From an uncultured Lachnospiraceae bacterium (GTDB taxonomy: Bacteria > Bacillota > Clostridia > Lachnospirales > Lachnospiraceae): a stretch of 53,091 nt of DNA. The notes under the pieces are model-generated. The model searched no databases and was not told the origin of the DNA. It saw nothing but the letters and a program-made list of their open reading frames with translations. A program made the translations under genes and the position numbers. Numbering within the stretch: position 1 is the stretch's first letter; the number at the start of each line of letters is the position of its first letter. The stretch spans positions 1-53,091 of the forward strand of contig CAJJYZ010000014.1 in assembly GCA_905197485.1 (NCBI GenBank), in the 5' to 3' direction. Below are positions 34,003 through 43,144 of this stretch, piece after piece.

Positions 34003-35295
34003 ATGACGGCATATAAAGATTTAAGCAAAGAAGCGTTATTATTATTGAAGAGTGAACTGGAGGACCAGTTTCAGGAAGTAAAGGCGAAAGGATTGAATTT
34101 GGATATGTCCCGCGGAAAACCATCCGCAGCACAGTTAGACCTTGCCATGGGGATGATGGATGTGTTGAACAGTGAGACGGACTTGAGATGCATGGAAGGT
34201 GTGGATTGCCGAAACTATGGGGTATTGGACGGAATCGGAGAGATTAAGCAGCTTCTGGCAGACTTAATCGAAGTTCCGAAGGATAATATCGTTGTGTTTG
34301 GAAATTCGAGCCTGAATGTTATGTATGATACGGTTGCCCGCTCCATGACGCATGGAGTCATGGGAAGCACCCCTTGGTGTAAGCTTGACAAGGTGAAATT
34401 CTTATGTCCGGTTCCGGGATATGACAGACATTTTGCAATTACAGAACATTTTGGAATCGAGATGGTCAATGTTCCGATGACCGAGAACGGACCGGATATG
34501 GATATCGTGGAGAAGCTTGTGGCGGAAGACGAGTCAATCAAAGGAATCTGGTGCGTGCCGAAGTATTCAAACCCACAGGGAATTACTTACTCTGACGAGA
34601 CGGTACACCGGTTTGCCACATTGAAGCCGGCGGCGAAGGATTTCAGAATCTACTGGGATAATGCGTACAACATTCACCACCTGTATGACGACAAACAGGA
34701 TTATCTCATTGAGATTCTGATGGAATGTAAGAAAGCAGGCAATGAGGATATGGTTTACAAGTTCTGTTCTACTTCCAAAGTCAGCTTCCCAGGTTCCGGA
34801 ATCGCTGCCATTGCCGCATCGGATGCGAACCTGGTGGATATTCGAAAACAGATGCGGATTCAGACCATCGGACACGATAAGCTGAACCAGCTTCGACATG
34901 TCAGATTCTATAAGAACATTCATGGAATGGTGGAACATATGGAGCGCCACGCGGAAATCCTGAGACCGAAGTTCGAGACGGTATTGGATACACTGGAGAG
35001 AGAACTTGGCGGTTTGGAGATTGGTTCCTGGTTAAGACCGAGAGGCGGATATTTCATTTCCTTTGATTCCATGGAAGGATGCGCGAAGGCAATCGTTGCG
35101 AAGGCGAAGGAAGCGGGGCTCGTGATGACTCCGGCAGGAGCTACGTTCCCATATGGAAAGGACCCGAAAGACAGCAACATCCGTATCGCGCCGTCTTACC
35201 CGACGCCGGAAGAGCTGGCGGTTGCAACGGAGATTTTCGTGCTGAGTGTGAAGCTTGTAAGCATTGAGAAACTATTGAGCCAGATGGAAGCATAG
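34003..35295 (+). CDS. PLP-dependent class I aminotransferase
   Basis: 430 residues; RBS AGGAGG. Fold type I: N-terminal LNLDMSRGKPS, DNAYNIHHLYDD with the PLP-ring aspartate, and FCSTSKVSFPGSGIA with the Schiff-base lysine; the C-terminal RIAPSYPT arginine binds the substrate carboxylate. It resembles the Clostridial group annotated as aspartate aminotransferase-like (Asp_aminotransf), not AspC. Substrate not assignable. Single-gene unit between two promoters. Confidence 0.87.
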   Translation: MTAYKDLSKEALLLLKSELEDQFQEVKAKGLNLDMSRGKPSAAQLDLAMGMMDVLNSETDLRCMEGVDCRNYGVLDGIGEIKQLLADLIEVPKDNIVVFGNSSLNVMYDTVARSMTHGVMGSTPWCKLDKVKFLCPVPGYDRHFAITEHFGIEMVNVPMTENGPDMDIVEKLVAEDESIKGIWCVPKYSNPQGITYSDETVHRFATLKPAAKDFRIYWDNAYNIHHLYDDKQDYLIEILMECKKAGNEDMVYKFCSTSKVSFPGSGIAAIAASDANLVDIRKQMRIQTIGHDKLNQLRHVRFYKNIHGMVEHMERHAEILRPKFETVLDTLERELGGLEIGSWLRPRGGYFISFDSMEGCAKAIVAKAKEAGLVMTPAGATFPYGKDPKDSNIRIAPSYPTPEELAVATEIFVLSVKLVSIEKLLSQMEA

Positions 35296-35316
35296 AAGCG
35301 GGAGGCTAATTAGAGG

Positions 35317-35345
35317 TTGCGAATCGGGTTGGATAGTTATATAAT
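35317..35345 (+). promoter_or_regulatory. gltX promoter
   Basis: TTGCGA (35317-35322) and TATAAT (35340-35345), 17-bp spacer. The remaining leader is about 30 nt, too short for a T-box. Confidence 0.65.
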
Positions 35346-35380
35346 AAGGAACAGAGCAATAGAGAACAGGAGAGATAAAC

Positions 35381-36838
35381 ATGAGTAAAGTAAGAACACG
35401 ATTTGCACCGAGCCCGACAGGCAGAATGCATGTGGGGAATCTTAGAACAGCGCTCTATGCGTATTTAATTGCAAAGCATGAAGGAGGAGATTTCCTTCTT
35501 CGTATCGAGGATACAGACCAGGAGCGTTATGTGGAGGGTGCCGTTGACATTATCTATAGAACGTTAGCGAAGACGGGACTCATTCACGATGAAGGTCCGG
35601 ACAAAGACGGAGGATACGGTCCATACGTACAGAGCGAAAGAAATGCATCCGGAATTTATCTGAAATATGCGAAGCAGTTAATCGAGCAGGGAGACGCCTA
35701 CTACTGCTTCTGTGACAAGGAACGTCTGGAGTCTTTGAAGAGTTCAGTATCTGAGAATGGAACGGAGATTGTCGTATATGACAAACACTGTTTACATTTG
35801 AGCAAGGAAGAAGTGGAGGCGAATCTTGCGGCAGGAAAGCCATATGTTATCCGTATCAATATGCCGACAGAAGGAACGACGACATTCCATGATGAGATTT
35901 ATGGAGACATCACAGTTCCGAATGCAGAATTAGACGATATGATTCTGATTAAATCTGACGGATTCCCGACATACAATTTTGCGAACGTAATCGACGACCA
36001 TTTACAGGGAATTACACACGTTGTGCGTGGAAACGAATACTTATCTTCCGCGCCGAAATATAACCGTTTATACGAAGCGTTCGGATGGGACATTCCGGTC
36101 TATGTACACTGTCCGCTGATTACAGATGAGTCACATAAGAAGTTAAGCAAGCGCTGCGGTCATTCTTCTTATGAAGATTTGATTGAGCAGGGATATTTGA
36201 CAGAGGCGGTTGTGAACTTCGTAGCCCTTCTTGGATGGAGCCCTTCCGATAATCGGGAGATTTTCTCTCTGGAAGAATTAGTGGAAGCGTTTGACTATCG
36301 TCATATGAGCAAATCACCTGCAGTCTTTGATACAGTAAAACTGAGATGGATGAACGGAGAATACATGAAAGCCATGGACTTCGAGAAGTTCTATGAGATG
36401 GCAAGACCATATATTGCAGAAGTCGTAACGAAAGATTACGACTTGAAGAAAATCGCAGCTCTTGTGCAGTCGAGAATCGAGCTCTTCACAGATATCAAAG
36501 AGCATATCGATTTCTTTGAAGAACTGCCGGAATACGATACTGCGATGTACACACACAAGAAGATGAAAACAAACGAAGAGACGTCTTTGGAAGTATTAAA
36601 AGATATGGTTCCGCTTCTGGAAGCACAGGAAGACTTCAGCAATGACTCGCTGTTTGCTCTTCTGAAAGGATATGTGGAAGAGAAAGGTGTGAAGGTTGGT
36701 TATGTTATGTGGCCGATTCGAACAGCGGTTTCCGGAAAACAGAACACACCGGGAGGAGCGACAGAACTGATGGAGATTCTCGGCAAGGAAGAGTCCTTGA
36801 GACGTATCCAGAAAGGAATCGAACTGTTAAGCAAATAG
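35381..36838 (+). CDS. gltX: Glutamyl-tRNA synthetase
   Basis: 485 residues, normal length. HIGH-equivalent PSPTGRMHVGNLRT at residues 10-23, KLSKR motif (KKLSKRCG) near 252, and the class I Rossmann fold with RNPQ-like motifs. Charges tRNA-Glu; whether it also misacylates tRNA-Gln cannot be read here. RBS AGGAGA. The helicase gene starts 12 bp later and is probably co-transcribed. Confidence 0.97.
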   Translation: MSKVRTRFAPSPTGRMHVGNLRTALYAYLIAKHEGGDFLLRIEDTDQERYVEGAVDIIYRTLAKTGLIHDEGPDKDGGYGPYVQSERNASGIYLKYAKQLIEQGDAYYCFCDKERLESLKSSVSENGTEIVVYDKHCLHLSKEEVEANLAAGKPYVIRINMPTEGTTTFHDEIYGDITVPNAELDDMILIKSDGFPTYNFANVIDDHLQGITHVVRGNEYLSSAPKYNRLYEAFGWDIPVYVHCPLITDESHKKLSKRCGHSSYEDLIEQGYLTEAVVNFVALLGWSPSDNREIFSLEELVEAFDYRHMSKSPAVFDTVKLRWMNGEYMKAMDFEKFYEMARPYIAEVVTKDYDLKKIAALVQSRIELFTDIKEHIDFFEELPEYDTAMYTHKKMKTNEETSLEVLKDMVPLLEAQEDFSNDSLFALLKGYVEEKGVKVGYVMWPIRTAVSGKQNTPGGATELMEILGKEESLRRIQKGIELLSK

Positions 36839-36850
36839 AAAAGAGGAACT

Positions 36851-38683
36851 ATGGGATTTAATAAAGCGCAAAAAGAAGCAATTACACAGAAAGACGGTCC
36901 CATTATGGTACTGGCAGGTCCCGGCTCCGGGAAAACGCTTGTCATTACAAGGAGAATTGAATATTTGATTCGACATCACAAAGTAAAACCGGAAGAGATT
37001 CTTGTCGTTACTTTCACAAAAGCCGCCACCGCAGAAATGCGGGAGCGGTTTTTGCGTCTGATGGAGGGAAAATATCTGCCGGTAACTTTTGGGACGTTCC
37101 ATGGGATTTATTATGGGATTTTAAAATGGGCATATCGGTTGAATGCGGACAATATTCTGTCGGAAGAGGAAAAAGGGACAATCATCCGAGAGGCGGCGGA
37201 AGGATTGGAAGAAGAGCTGGAGATTGACGATGAGAAAGAATTCCTAAGCGGAATTTCCTCAGAAATCGGAAGCATCAAGAACAACAGATTGGACTTGGAT
37301 TCCTTTGAATCGAACCAGTGCTCTCCGGAAGCGTTCCGCAGTATCTATCGGGAATATGAGCGAATCCGCAATCGCCGGAGGAAACTGGATTTTGACGATA
37401 TGCTTGTGCTCTGCTATGATTTGTTCAAAAAACGGCCGGATATCTTGAAAAAGTGGCAGCAGAGGTATACATATATCTTGATTGATGAGTTTCAGGATAT
37501 CAATCAGGTACAGTATGACGTGATTCGTATGCTGGCTGCGCCGCAGAATAATCTCTTCATTGTAGGAGACGATGACCAGTCTATCTATAAATTTCGCGGG
37601 GCGCGCCCGGAGATTATGCTTGGATTTAAGAAGGACTATGAAGATGCGAAAGAGATTCTTCTGGATGTGAATTACCGTTCCACAAAGAATATCGTGTACG
37701 GAGCGCAGAAGGTTATTATGAAGAATCGAAGCCGCTATGAGAAGAAGATTGTGACGTTGAATGAGAAGGGGGAGAACGTCCACATTCAGGAGACGAGAAA
37801 TCCGGTGGAGGAGAGCCGATACGTGTTAGGCCAGATATCGGAAGAACTGAAAAAAGGAGTGCCGCTTTCTGAGATTGCGGTGTTGTACCGGACGGCGATG
37901 GAGCCGAGGGCGCTCGTGGAGACGTTGATGGAATATAATATTCCGTTTCAGATGAAAGAACATGTCCCGAATCTGTATGAGCATTTTATCGGGCGGAACT
38001 TATGCGCGTATCTTCGGATGGCGACGGGGAAACGGGAGCGGAAAGATTTCCTGGAAGTGATGAACCGCCCGATTCGTTATATCAGCAGAAGCGCGGTGGA
38101 GAACGGGGAAGTATCGTTTGAAAGCCTGCGTAAGTTTTACTGTGACAAAGAATGGATGCTGGACAGGATTGACCAGTTGGATGTGGACTTGCGGATTCTA
38201 AAACAGATGACTCCCTATGCGGCGATTCAGTATATTCGTAAGAAAATCGGATACGATGATTTCTTGAGAGACTATGCGTTGACGCATAAGATGAAGCTGG
38301 AAGATTTGACGGAAGTGCTGCACGAGATTCAGGAACGTGCAAAAGAATATAAGACCATTGAAGAATGGTTTGCTCATATCGAGCAGTACGGACAGGAATT
38401 GGAACAGAAGGCGAAGAGGAATCAGTATAATCCAAACGCCGTCTCGCTTCTTACGATGCATGGCGCGAAGGGGTTGGAATTTCACAGCGTATTTTTGATA
38501 GAGGCGAATGAGGACGTCTGTCCGTATAAGAAAGCGGAAGTGGTGGAGGATATGGAAGAAGAACGACGCATGTTCTATGTGGCGATGACGAGGGCGAAAA
38601 AGCGGCTTGTCATTTCCTATGTAAAAGAAAGGAACGGGAAACCAATGCTCCCGTCCCGATTCGTCCATGAACTTCTGGAATAG
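36851..38683 (+). CDS. UvrD/PcrA-type ATP-dependent 3'-5' DNA helicase
   Basis: 610 residues, shorter than PcrA (about 720-750). Superfamily 1 motifs: Q-motif FNKAQKEAI, I AGPGSGKT, II DEFQDINQVQ, III VGDDDQSIYKFRGA, V LLTMHGAKGLEFHSVFLI, VI FYVAMTRAKKRL. The C-terminal PcrA Tudor/RNAP-binding tail is missing, so it is more likely an auxiliary repair helicase than PcrA itself. Its stop lies two bases from the stop of a convergent gene. Confidence 0.9.
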   Translation: MGFNKAQKEAITQKDGPIMVLAGPGSGKTLVITRRIEYLIRHHKVKPEEILVVTFTKAATAEMRERFLRLMEGKYLPVTFGTFHGIYYGILKWAYRLNADNILSEEEKGTIIREAAEGLEEELEIDDEKEFLSGISSEIGSIKNNRLDLDSFESNQCSPEAFRSIYREYERIRNRRRKLDFDDMLVLCYDLFKKRPDILKKWQQRYTYILIDEFQDINQVQYDVIRMLAAPQNNLFIVGDDDQSIYKFRGARPEIMLGFKKDYEDAKEILLDVNYRSTKNIVYGAQKVIMKNRSRYEKKIVTLNEKGENVHIQETRNPVEESRYVLGQISEELKKGVPLSEIAVLYRTAMEPRALVETLMEYNIPFQMKEHVPNLYEHFIGRNLCAYLRMATGKRERKDFLEVMNRPIRYISRSAVENGEVSFESLRKFYCDKEWMLDRIDQLDVDLRILKQMTPYAAIQYIRKKIGYDDFLRDYALTHKMKLEDLTEVLHEIQERAKEYKTIEEWFAHIEQYGQELEQKAKRNQYNPNAVSLLTMHGAKGLEFHSVFLIEANEDVCPYKKAEVVEDMEEERRMFYVAMTRAKKRLVISYVKERNGKPMLPSRFVHELLE

Positions 38684-38685
38684 AA

Positions 38686-39021
38686 TTATTCTTCGTCCAT
38701 ATCCTCAAATTCCTGTGCATCTAACCATTCGTCGAATGCGTCCGCTGCAACTTCATACTCATCATCATCTTCGATGTTGTCAAGGCTTGGCTCTCCGTCT
38801 ACTTCAGTGTAACGGTAGATGAATACGTCGCCTTCTTCGTTCTCCTCATCTTCTTCGATTGGGAGAAGGGCGATGTATTCGCGTCCGCCTGCTTCGTAGA
38901 TAGTAAGCACTACGCACTCAAGCTCCTCGTCGTTGTCGAGAGTTAATGTTACAGTTACTTCTTCGTTCTGGCAATTGCAGTTCTCGTGTCCGCAGTTGCA
39001 ATCATGATTATGTTCGCTCAT
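38686..39021 (-). CDS. DUF1292 (YrzB-like) acidic protein
   Basis: 111 residues, strongly acidic. The first 20 residues form a His/Cys-rich tail (HNHDCNCGHENCNCQ) that could bind metal. The DUF1292 core follows (VTLTLDNDEELECVVLTIYE, REYIALLPIEE, VFIYRYTE). RBS AAAGGAG on the minus strand. In Bacillus relatives such proteins sit near yrrK/yrrL; here the gene is solitary. Function unknown. Confidence 0.9.
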   Translation of the reverse strand: MSEHNHDCNCGHENCNCQNEEVTVTLTLDNDEELECVVLTIYEAGGREYIALLPIEEDEENEEGDVFIYRYTEVDGEPSLDNIEDDDEYEVAADAFDEWLDAQEFEDMDEE

Positions 39022-39054
39022 AGTTATGAATCTCCTTTACGTTTTGATAAACTT

Positions 39055-39083
39055 ACTCTATCAGAAGAGGAGCCAAATTGCAA
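39055..39083 (-). promoter_or_regulatory. Possible promoter of the DUF1292 gene
   Basis: On the minus strand TTGCAA (39078-39083) and TAGAGT (39055-39060), 17-bp spacer. Confidence 0.4.
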
Positions 39084-39094
39084 GGACAAAACTA

Positions 39095-39122
39095 TTGACA
39101 ACATAGGAAAAAAAGATAAAAT
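39095..39122 (+). promoter_or_regulatory. Promoter of the sugar-binding lipoprotein operon
   Basis: TTGACA (39095-39100) and TAAAAT (39117-39122), 16-bp spacer; divergent from the DUF1292 promoter. Confidence 0.65.
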
Positions 39123-39163
39123 GGAAATGAAGCATGGAGAAAAAGAAAAAGTGAGGATAACAT

Positions 39164-40174
39164 ATGTATAAAAATAAGAAAATAAATCGAATCATTTTTG
39201 TACTGATGCTGCTGTCTGCCTTTCTTCTTGCAGGATGCCAGAAGAAAAAGCAGGTCGGGGCAGAAGAGGACAATGCGGTTGTGAAGGAAGAGGAACCTCA
39301 GGAAGAAAAAGAAATCTATAAATTCGGGTTCTCCTGTATTGCAAAGGAGAATCCTTATTATGTCACATTGGCGGATTCTATCAGGGAAGCGTTGGCGGAA
39401 GAAGGACATACTGTGATTGGGATGAATCAGGATACGAACTTGGACCCGCAGCTTCAGATAGAGCAGATTCAAGGGATGATAGAGGAAGGAATCGACGCCA
39501 TTTTCCTTGCGCCGGTTGACTGGCAAGAGATTACGCCGGCTCTGGAAGCGTTAAAGAAGGCGGATGTGAAGATTATCAATCTGGATACGCAGGTGGCGGA
39601 GATGGATTATGTAGATGCGTACATAGGGTCTGACAATAAGAGCGCGGGCGTGCTATGTGGAGAGAATCTGGTCGAGCGTTTCCCGGATGGCGGGAAGATT
39701 GCGATTCTGGAATGTCCAGGCATGAATTCCATCAATGAACGTATCAGCGGTTTCGAGGAGACGATTAGCGGAAAAGGATTTGAAGTCGTTGAGAGAGTGG
39801 ATGTGGCAGGGGATTTGACGAGAGCCAGAGAAGCGGCGAAGAAAATCTTTGCGGAATATCCGGATTTGACAGCAATAATGTGCGGAAATGACCAGATTGC
39901 GGTTGGCGCTTGTGTGGCTGCCAATGAGGCGGCGAATAAGACAGTCGCGATTTATGGAGTGGACGGTTCTCCGGAGATGAAAAAGGAATTGGAAAAAAGC
40001 AGTACGCAAGTCGTTGCTACGGCAGCCCAGTCCCCGATTAAGATGGGAAAAGAAGCGGTGGAGATTGCGTTGAAGGTACTGGACGGAGAACCATTTGAGA
40101 AAGAAACATACCTGGAAACATATCTGATTACAAAGGATAATGTGGAAATGTATGGAAGTGATGGATGGCAGTAG
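39164..40174 (+). CDS. Orphan periplasmic-binding-type (ribose/rhizopine-like) lipoprotein
   Basis: 336 residues. Lipoprotein signal with LLAGC (C25), an acidic linker to about 45, then a type 1 periplasmic-binding fold: FGFSCIAKENPYYVTLADSI, NQDTNLDPQLQIEQIQGMIE, AIFLAPVDWQEI, IGSDNKSAGVLCGENLVERF, MCGNDQIAVGA. It should bind a sugar or sugar-like ligand outside the membrane. No permease or ATPase gene accompanies it. It is followed 18 bp later by a catalytically degenerate GH13 homologue. It may serve a distant transporter or act as a sensor. Confidence 0.88.
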   Translation: MYKNKKINRIIFVLMLLSAFLLAGCQKKKQVGAEEDNAVVKEEEPQEEKEIYKFGFSCIAKENPYYVTLADSIREALAEEGHTVIGMNQDTNLDPQLQIEQIQGMIEEGIDAIFLAPVDWQEITPALEALKKADVKIINLDTQVAEMDYVDAYIGSDNKSAGVLCGENLVERFPDGGKIAILECPGMNSINERISGFEETISGKGFEVVERVDVAGDLTRAREAAKKIFAEYPDLTAIMCGNDQIAVGACVAANEAANKTVAIYGVDGSPEMKKELEKSSTQVVATAAQSPIKMGKEAVEIALKVLDGEPFEKETYLETYLITKDNVEMYGSDGWQ

Positions 40175-40192
40175 CCGCCGGAAGGGACATGT

Positions 40193-41890
40193 ATGGAAAT
40201 AAGTGAAGGAATGATTTACCCATTCGGAGCGACAATCTGGAATGGGGGTGTGAATTTCTCGGTTGCGGTGGAATCCGGGAGGGAATGCCGGTTATGTTTA
40301 TATCGGAATAAGGAGAAGAAGCCGTTTCAGACGCTTTGTCTGCCGGAGCGGAAAGGGCATGGAACCGTTCGCTCGGTGCGGATTGACGGGATTCCTTTGA
40401 AAGGATTGGAATATCAGTATCTCGTGCAGGGGGAGCCTCTGCTTGACCCATATGCCTGGGCGATTTCCGGAAGAGAAGTCTGGGGAGAAGAGCCGGAAGA
40501 GACAGGGAAAGTACGGGGAAAGGTTGTGGCAGATACCTATGATTGGGAAGAGGATGAGCCACTGCGGATTCCGTATGAGGATGTGGTGGCATATAGCCTT
40601 CATGTCCGCGGATTTACGAAGCACGCGTCCTCGAAAGTGAAGAGGAGAGGGACGTTCGCGGGTGTTGCGGAGAAGATTCCTTATTTTCAGAGTCTTGGAA
40701 TCAATCAGATTCATCTGATGCCGGTCTATGAATTTGAGGAAAACGGAACGTACCGGAATTATTGGGGGTATGGACCGGCCTTCTGGTTTGCCCCGAAAGC
40801 GTCTTACGCGGGGAAGGGCGGCGACCCGGTGCGGGAACTGAAAGAGCTGGTAAAGAAATGCCATGCATCCGGCATCGAAGTGGTATTAAACCTGCCGTTT
40901 ATGAGCGGCGTATCCTACAGTATGATTGTGGACTGCATCCGGTATTATGTGATGGAATATCACATCGATGGGGTTATCGTCAATCCATATTGCGCGCCTT
41001 TTGAAGAGTTGCGGAAAGACCCTCTGCTTGCTTACACGAAGGTGCTTAAGCAGCAGGAAGACTTCCAGAATACGATGCGAAGGTTCCTGAAAGGGGACGA
41101 GGGCATGGTAGAGAGTGTGATGTGGTGGCTTCGCCATATTTCAGGGGAAGACGGCATCTATAATTATGTGACAAGCCATACAGGATTCACATTGTATGAC
41201 CTCGTATCTTATGACAGGAAGCACAACGAGTTGAACGGCGAGAAGAATCAGGACGGGCCGGAATATAATTATAGCTGGAACTGTGGCGCGGAAGGAGCAA
41301 GCCGGAAGAAGGCGGTTATGGAGCTTCGGAAGCACCAGATAAAGAATGCCTTTTTACTCTTATTGACGGCGCAGGGAACGCCTTGTATTCTTGCGGGGGA
41401 TGAATTTCTCAATTCCCAGAAGGGGAATAATAATGTCTATTGTCAGGACAATGAGACGGGCTGGCTGAACTGGCTGAAAGAAGGAGAAGAGCATTGGCTT
41501 TTCCGATATGTAAAGGATTTGATTGCGTTTCGAAAAAAACATCCGGTGCTGCATTGCAGTGAGGAACTTGCAGGGATGGACCGGATTGCAAGCGGAGTGC
41601 CGGACATCTCTTATCATGGAGAATCGGCATGGCAGACGCCTTCGGAAGTCTCAAGCAGACAGCTTGGCGTCTATTATTATGGAGAAGCGTTTGGAGATAC
41701 GGGGTGTTTCGCGGCGTATAACATGCATTGGCTTTCCCATTCATTCGCATTGCCGTCGCTTCGAAAGGGAAAGAAATGGTATTTGGCTGTTTCTACGAAC
41801 GAGGGGGTTCTGCAAGAAGAAATCTTGTTAGAGAATCAGAAAGAGGTTATTGTAGATGAGCGGACAATCTGCATTTTCATTGCAAAATAA
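40193..41890 (+). CDS. GH13 isoamylase/GlgX-like protein lacking catalytic residues
   Basis: 565 residues. An N-terminal CBM48-like domain (YPFGATIWNGGVNFSV, YQYLVQG, LLDPYA) is followed by a GH13 barrel (YSLHVRGFTKHASS, NYWGYGPAFWFAP, GTPCILAGDEFLNSQKGNNN). Three catalytic positions are altered. Region I reads EVVLNLP (229-235) instead of DVVYNH. Region II reads HIDGVIVNPY with N264 where the nucleophile Asp belongs. Region IV reads TSHTGFTLYDL with T330 replacing the HD aspartate. The segment that should carry the acid/base Glu is shortened. A starch- or glycan-binding, non-hydrolytic role is inferred. It overlaps the TraX-like gene by 35 bp. Confidence 0.85.
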   Translation: MEISEGMIYPFGATIWNGGVNFSVAVESGRECRLCLYRNKEKKPFQTLCLPERKGHGTVRSVRIDGIPLKGLEYQYLVQGEPLLDPYAWAISGREVWGEEPEETGKVRGKVVADTYDWEEDEPLRIPYEDVVAYSLHVRGFTKHASSKVKRRGTFAGVAEKIPYFQSLGINQIHLMPVYEFEENGTYRNYWGYGPAFWFAPKASYAGKGGDPVRELKELVKKCHASGIEVVLNLPFMSGVSYSMIVDCIRYYVMEYHIDGVIVNPYCAPFEELRKDPLLAYTKVLKQQEDFQNTMRRFLKGDEGMVESVMWWLRHISGEDGIYNYVTSHTGFTLYDLVSYDRKHNELNGEKNQDGPEYNYSWNCGAEGASRKKAVMELRKHQIKNAFLLLLTAQGTPCILAGDEFLNSQKGNNNVYCQDNETGWLNWLKEGEEHWLFRYVKDLIAFRKKHPVLHCSEELAGMDRIASGVPDISYHGESAWQTPSEVSSRQLGVYYYGEAFGDTGCFAAYNMHWLSHSFALPSLRKGKKWYLAVSTNEGVLQEEILLENQKEVIVDERTICIFIAK

Positions 41891-42551
41891 AAGAACAAAA
41901 ATTGGCTTGAATTCGTTTCAACTGAAGCTTATCGCGCTGGTTACGATGGTGATTGACCACATCGGCGCGGTTTTATTCCCGGAGATGTTGTTCTTCCGGA
42001 TTATCGGAAGAATTTCTTTTCCGATATATGGTTTTCTTGTGACGGAAGGGTTCTTTCACACAAGTGATGTGAAGAGATATATGAAGCGGCTTCTCGTGTT
42101 TGCCTTCGTGTCGGAGATTCCGTTTGATTTGGCGGTAACGGGACAGATTCTGGAATTTGGACATCAGAACGTATTCTTCACGCTATTTATCGGCGTACTT
42201 TTTATGTACACATATACGCAGCAGACGAGCAGATGGGAGAAAGTTATCTGCGTGATTTTCCTGACGCTGCTGGGAGATGTATTCAGCGTAGATTATGGAG
42301 CGTGGGGCGTTCTCATGATTTTCTGCTTCTATGTATTCCGGGAGAAGAATTGGGCGAAATATCTGACGGTTGGATGTATCAATGTGCTGGCGTTCGGATA
42401 TATTCAGGCGTATGCGGTGCTGGCATTTCTTCCGATTGCCTTGTATAATGGAGAAAAAGGGAAGGAACGCGGAAAGGGATGGAAGTATTTCTTCTATGCG
42501 TTTTATCCGGCGCATCTGCTTCTCTTATGGTTCGTGAAAATTTTAGGTTAG
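41856..42551 (+). CDS. TraX-family integral membrane protein
   Basis: 231 residues with about seven to eight hydrophobic helices; the family segment LKLIALVTMVIDHIGAVLFP and RIIGRISFPIYGFLVTEGF are clear. TraX of F plasmids N-acetylates pilin, but chromosomal homologues are common in Clostridia without pili or conjugation genes, and no tra genes are here. It may be an acyltransferase of surface polymers. Starts within the GH13-like gene, with GAGG before the ATG. Confidence 0.87.
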   Translation: MSGQSAFSLQNKRTKIGLNSFQLKLIALVTMVIDHIGAVLFPEMLFFRIIGRISFPIYGFLVTEGFFHTSDVKRYMKRLLVFAFVSEIPFDLAVTGQILEFGHQNVFFTLFIGVLFMYTYTQQTSRWEKVICVIFLTLLGDVFSVDYGAWGVLMIFCFYVFREKNWAKYLTVGCINVLAFGYIQAYAVLAFLPIALYNGEKGKERGKGWKYFFYAFYPAHLLLLWFVKILG

Positions 42552-42567
42552 ATTGACGGAGTGTTTT

Positions 42568-43104
42568 ATGAAAGTATGGCAACATTTTTGTACGATTACG
42601 CATCACAAAATCCTTGTGATGAAGCATTGCTTCCGGGTAGGGCTTTATAAGCAGGGATTATTGCATGATTTATCGAAATATACGCCGTCCGAGTTCCTGA
42701 TTGGCTGCAAGTATTATCAAGGGACGAGGAGCCCGAACAACGCGGAGCGGGAAGCAACCGGATGTTCTACGGCGTGGCTGCATCACAAAGGACGGAATAA
42801 GCATCATTATGAATACTGGCTGGACTATGGACTTCATGGAGAGACGACGCTGATTGGAATGAAGATGCCGGTGAATTATGTGGTGGAGATGGTGATGGAC
42901 CGGATTGCGGCGTCCAAAATCTATATGAAAGAAAACTATACGGACGCAAAGCCGTTGGAATACTATGAGAATGGCGTGGCTTTGATGGAAAATATGCTCC
43001 ACAAAGACACGAAAGAGCTGTTGGAGAAACTGCTTCGGATGCTGGCAGAACGAGGCGAAGAAGAAACGTTTGCCTATATTCGAAACCATGTGTTGAAAAG
43101 ATAG
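42568..43104 (+). CDS. DUF5662 family protein (HD-like)
   Basis: 178 residues from the ATG with GGAG six bases upstream; a TTG at 42553 in the same frame is less likely. Histidine-rich: ITHHKILVMKHC, LLHDLSKYTPSEF, WLHHKGRNKHHYEYW. The spacing of H and HD pairs suggests an HD-type metal-binding helical bundle, possibly a phosphohydrolase. Family name from memory; function unknown. Last gene of the operon that begins with the sugar-binding lipoprotein. Confidence 0.82.
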   Translation: MKVWQHFCTITHHKILVMKHCFRVGLYKQGLLHDLSKYTPSEFLIGCKYYQGTRSPNNAEREATGCSTAWLHHKGRNKHHYEYWLDYGLHGETTLIGMKMPVNYVVEMVMDRIAASKIYMKENYTDAKPLEYYENGVALMENMLHKDTKELLEKLLRMLAERGEEETFAYIRNHVLKR

Positions 43105-43105
43105 A

Positions 43106-43142
43106 AAACAGGTATGCTGTAAGGAAAACAGCATACCTGTTT
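43106..43142. terminator. Bidirectional terminator between DUF5662 and luxS
   Basis: Perfect 15-bp stem, 43106-43120 with 43128-43142, 7-base loop, A-rich at one end and T-rich at the other. Serves both convergent genes; it ends two bases from the luxS stop. Confidence 0.92.
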
Positions 43143-43144
43143 GG

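Noticed and set aside
35346..35380. T-box leaders upstream of gltX and trpS
   Set aside because: The space between promoter or preceding gene and start codon is far too short for a T-box and no specifier stem or antiterminator is seen.
41856..42551. Conjugation module suggested by TraX
   Set aside because: No other tra, relaxase or type IV secretion genes are present; chromosomal TraX homologues are common in Clostridia.
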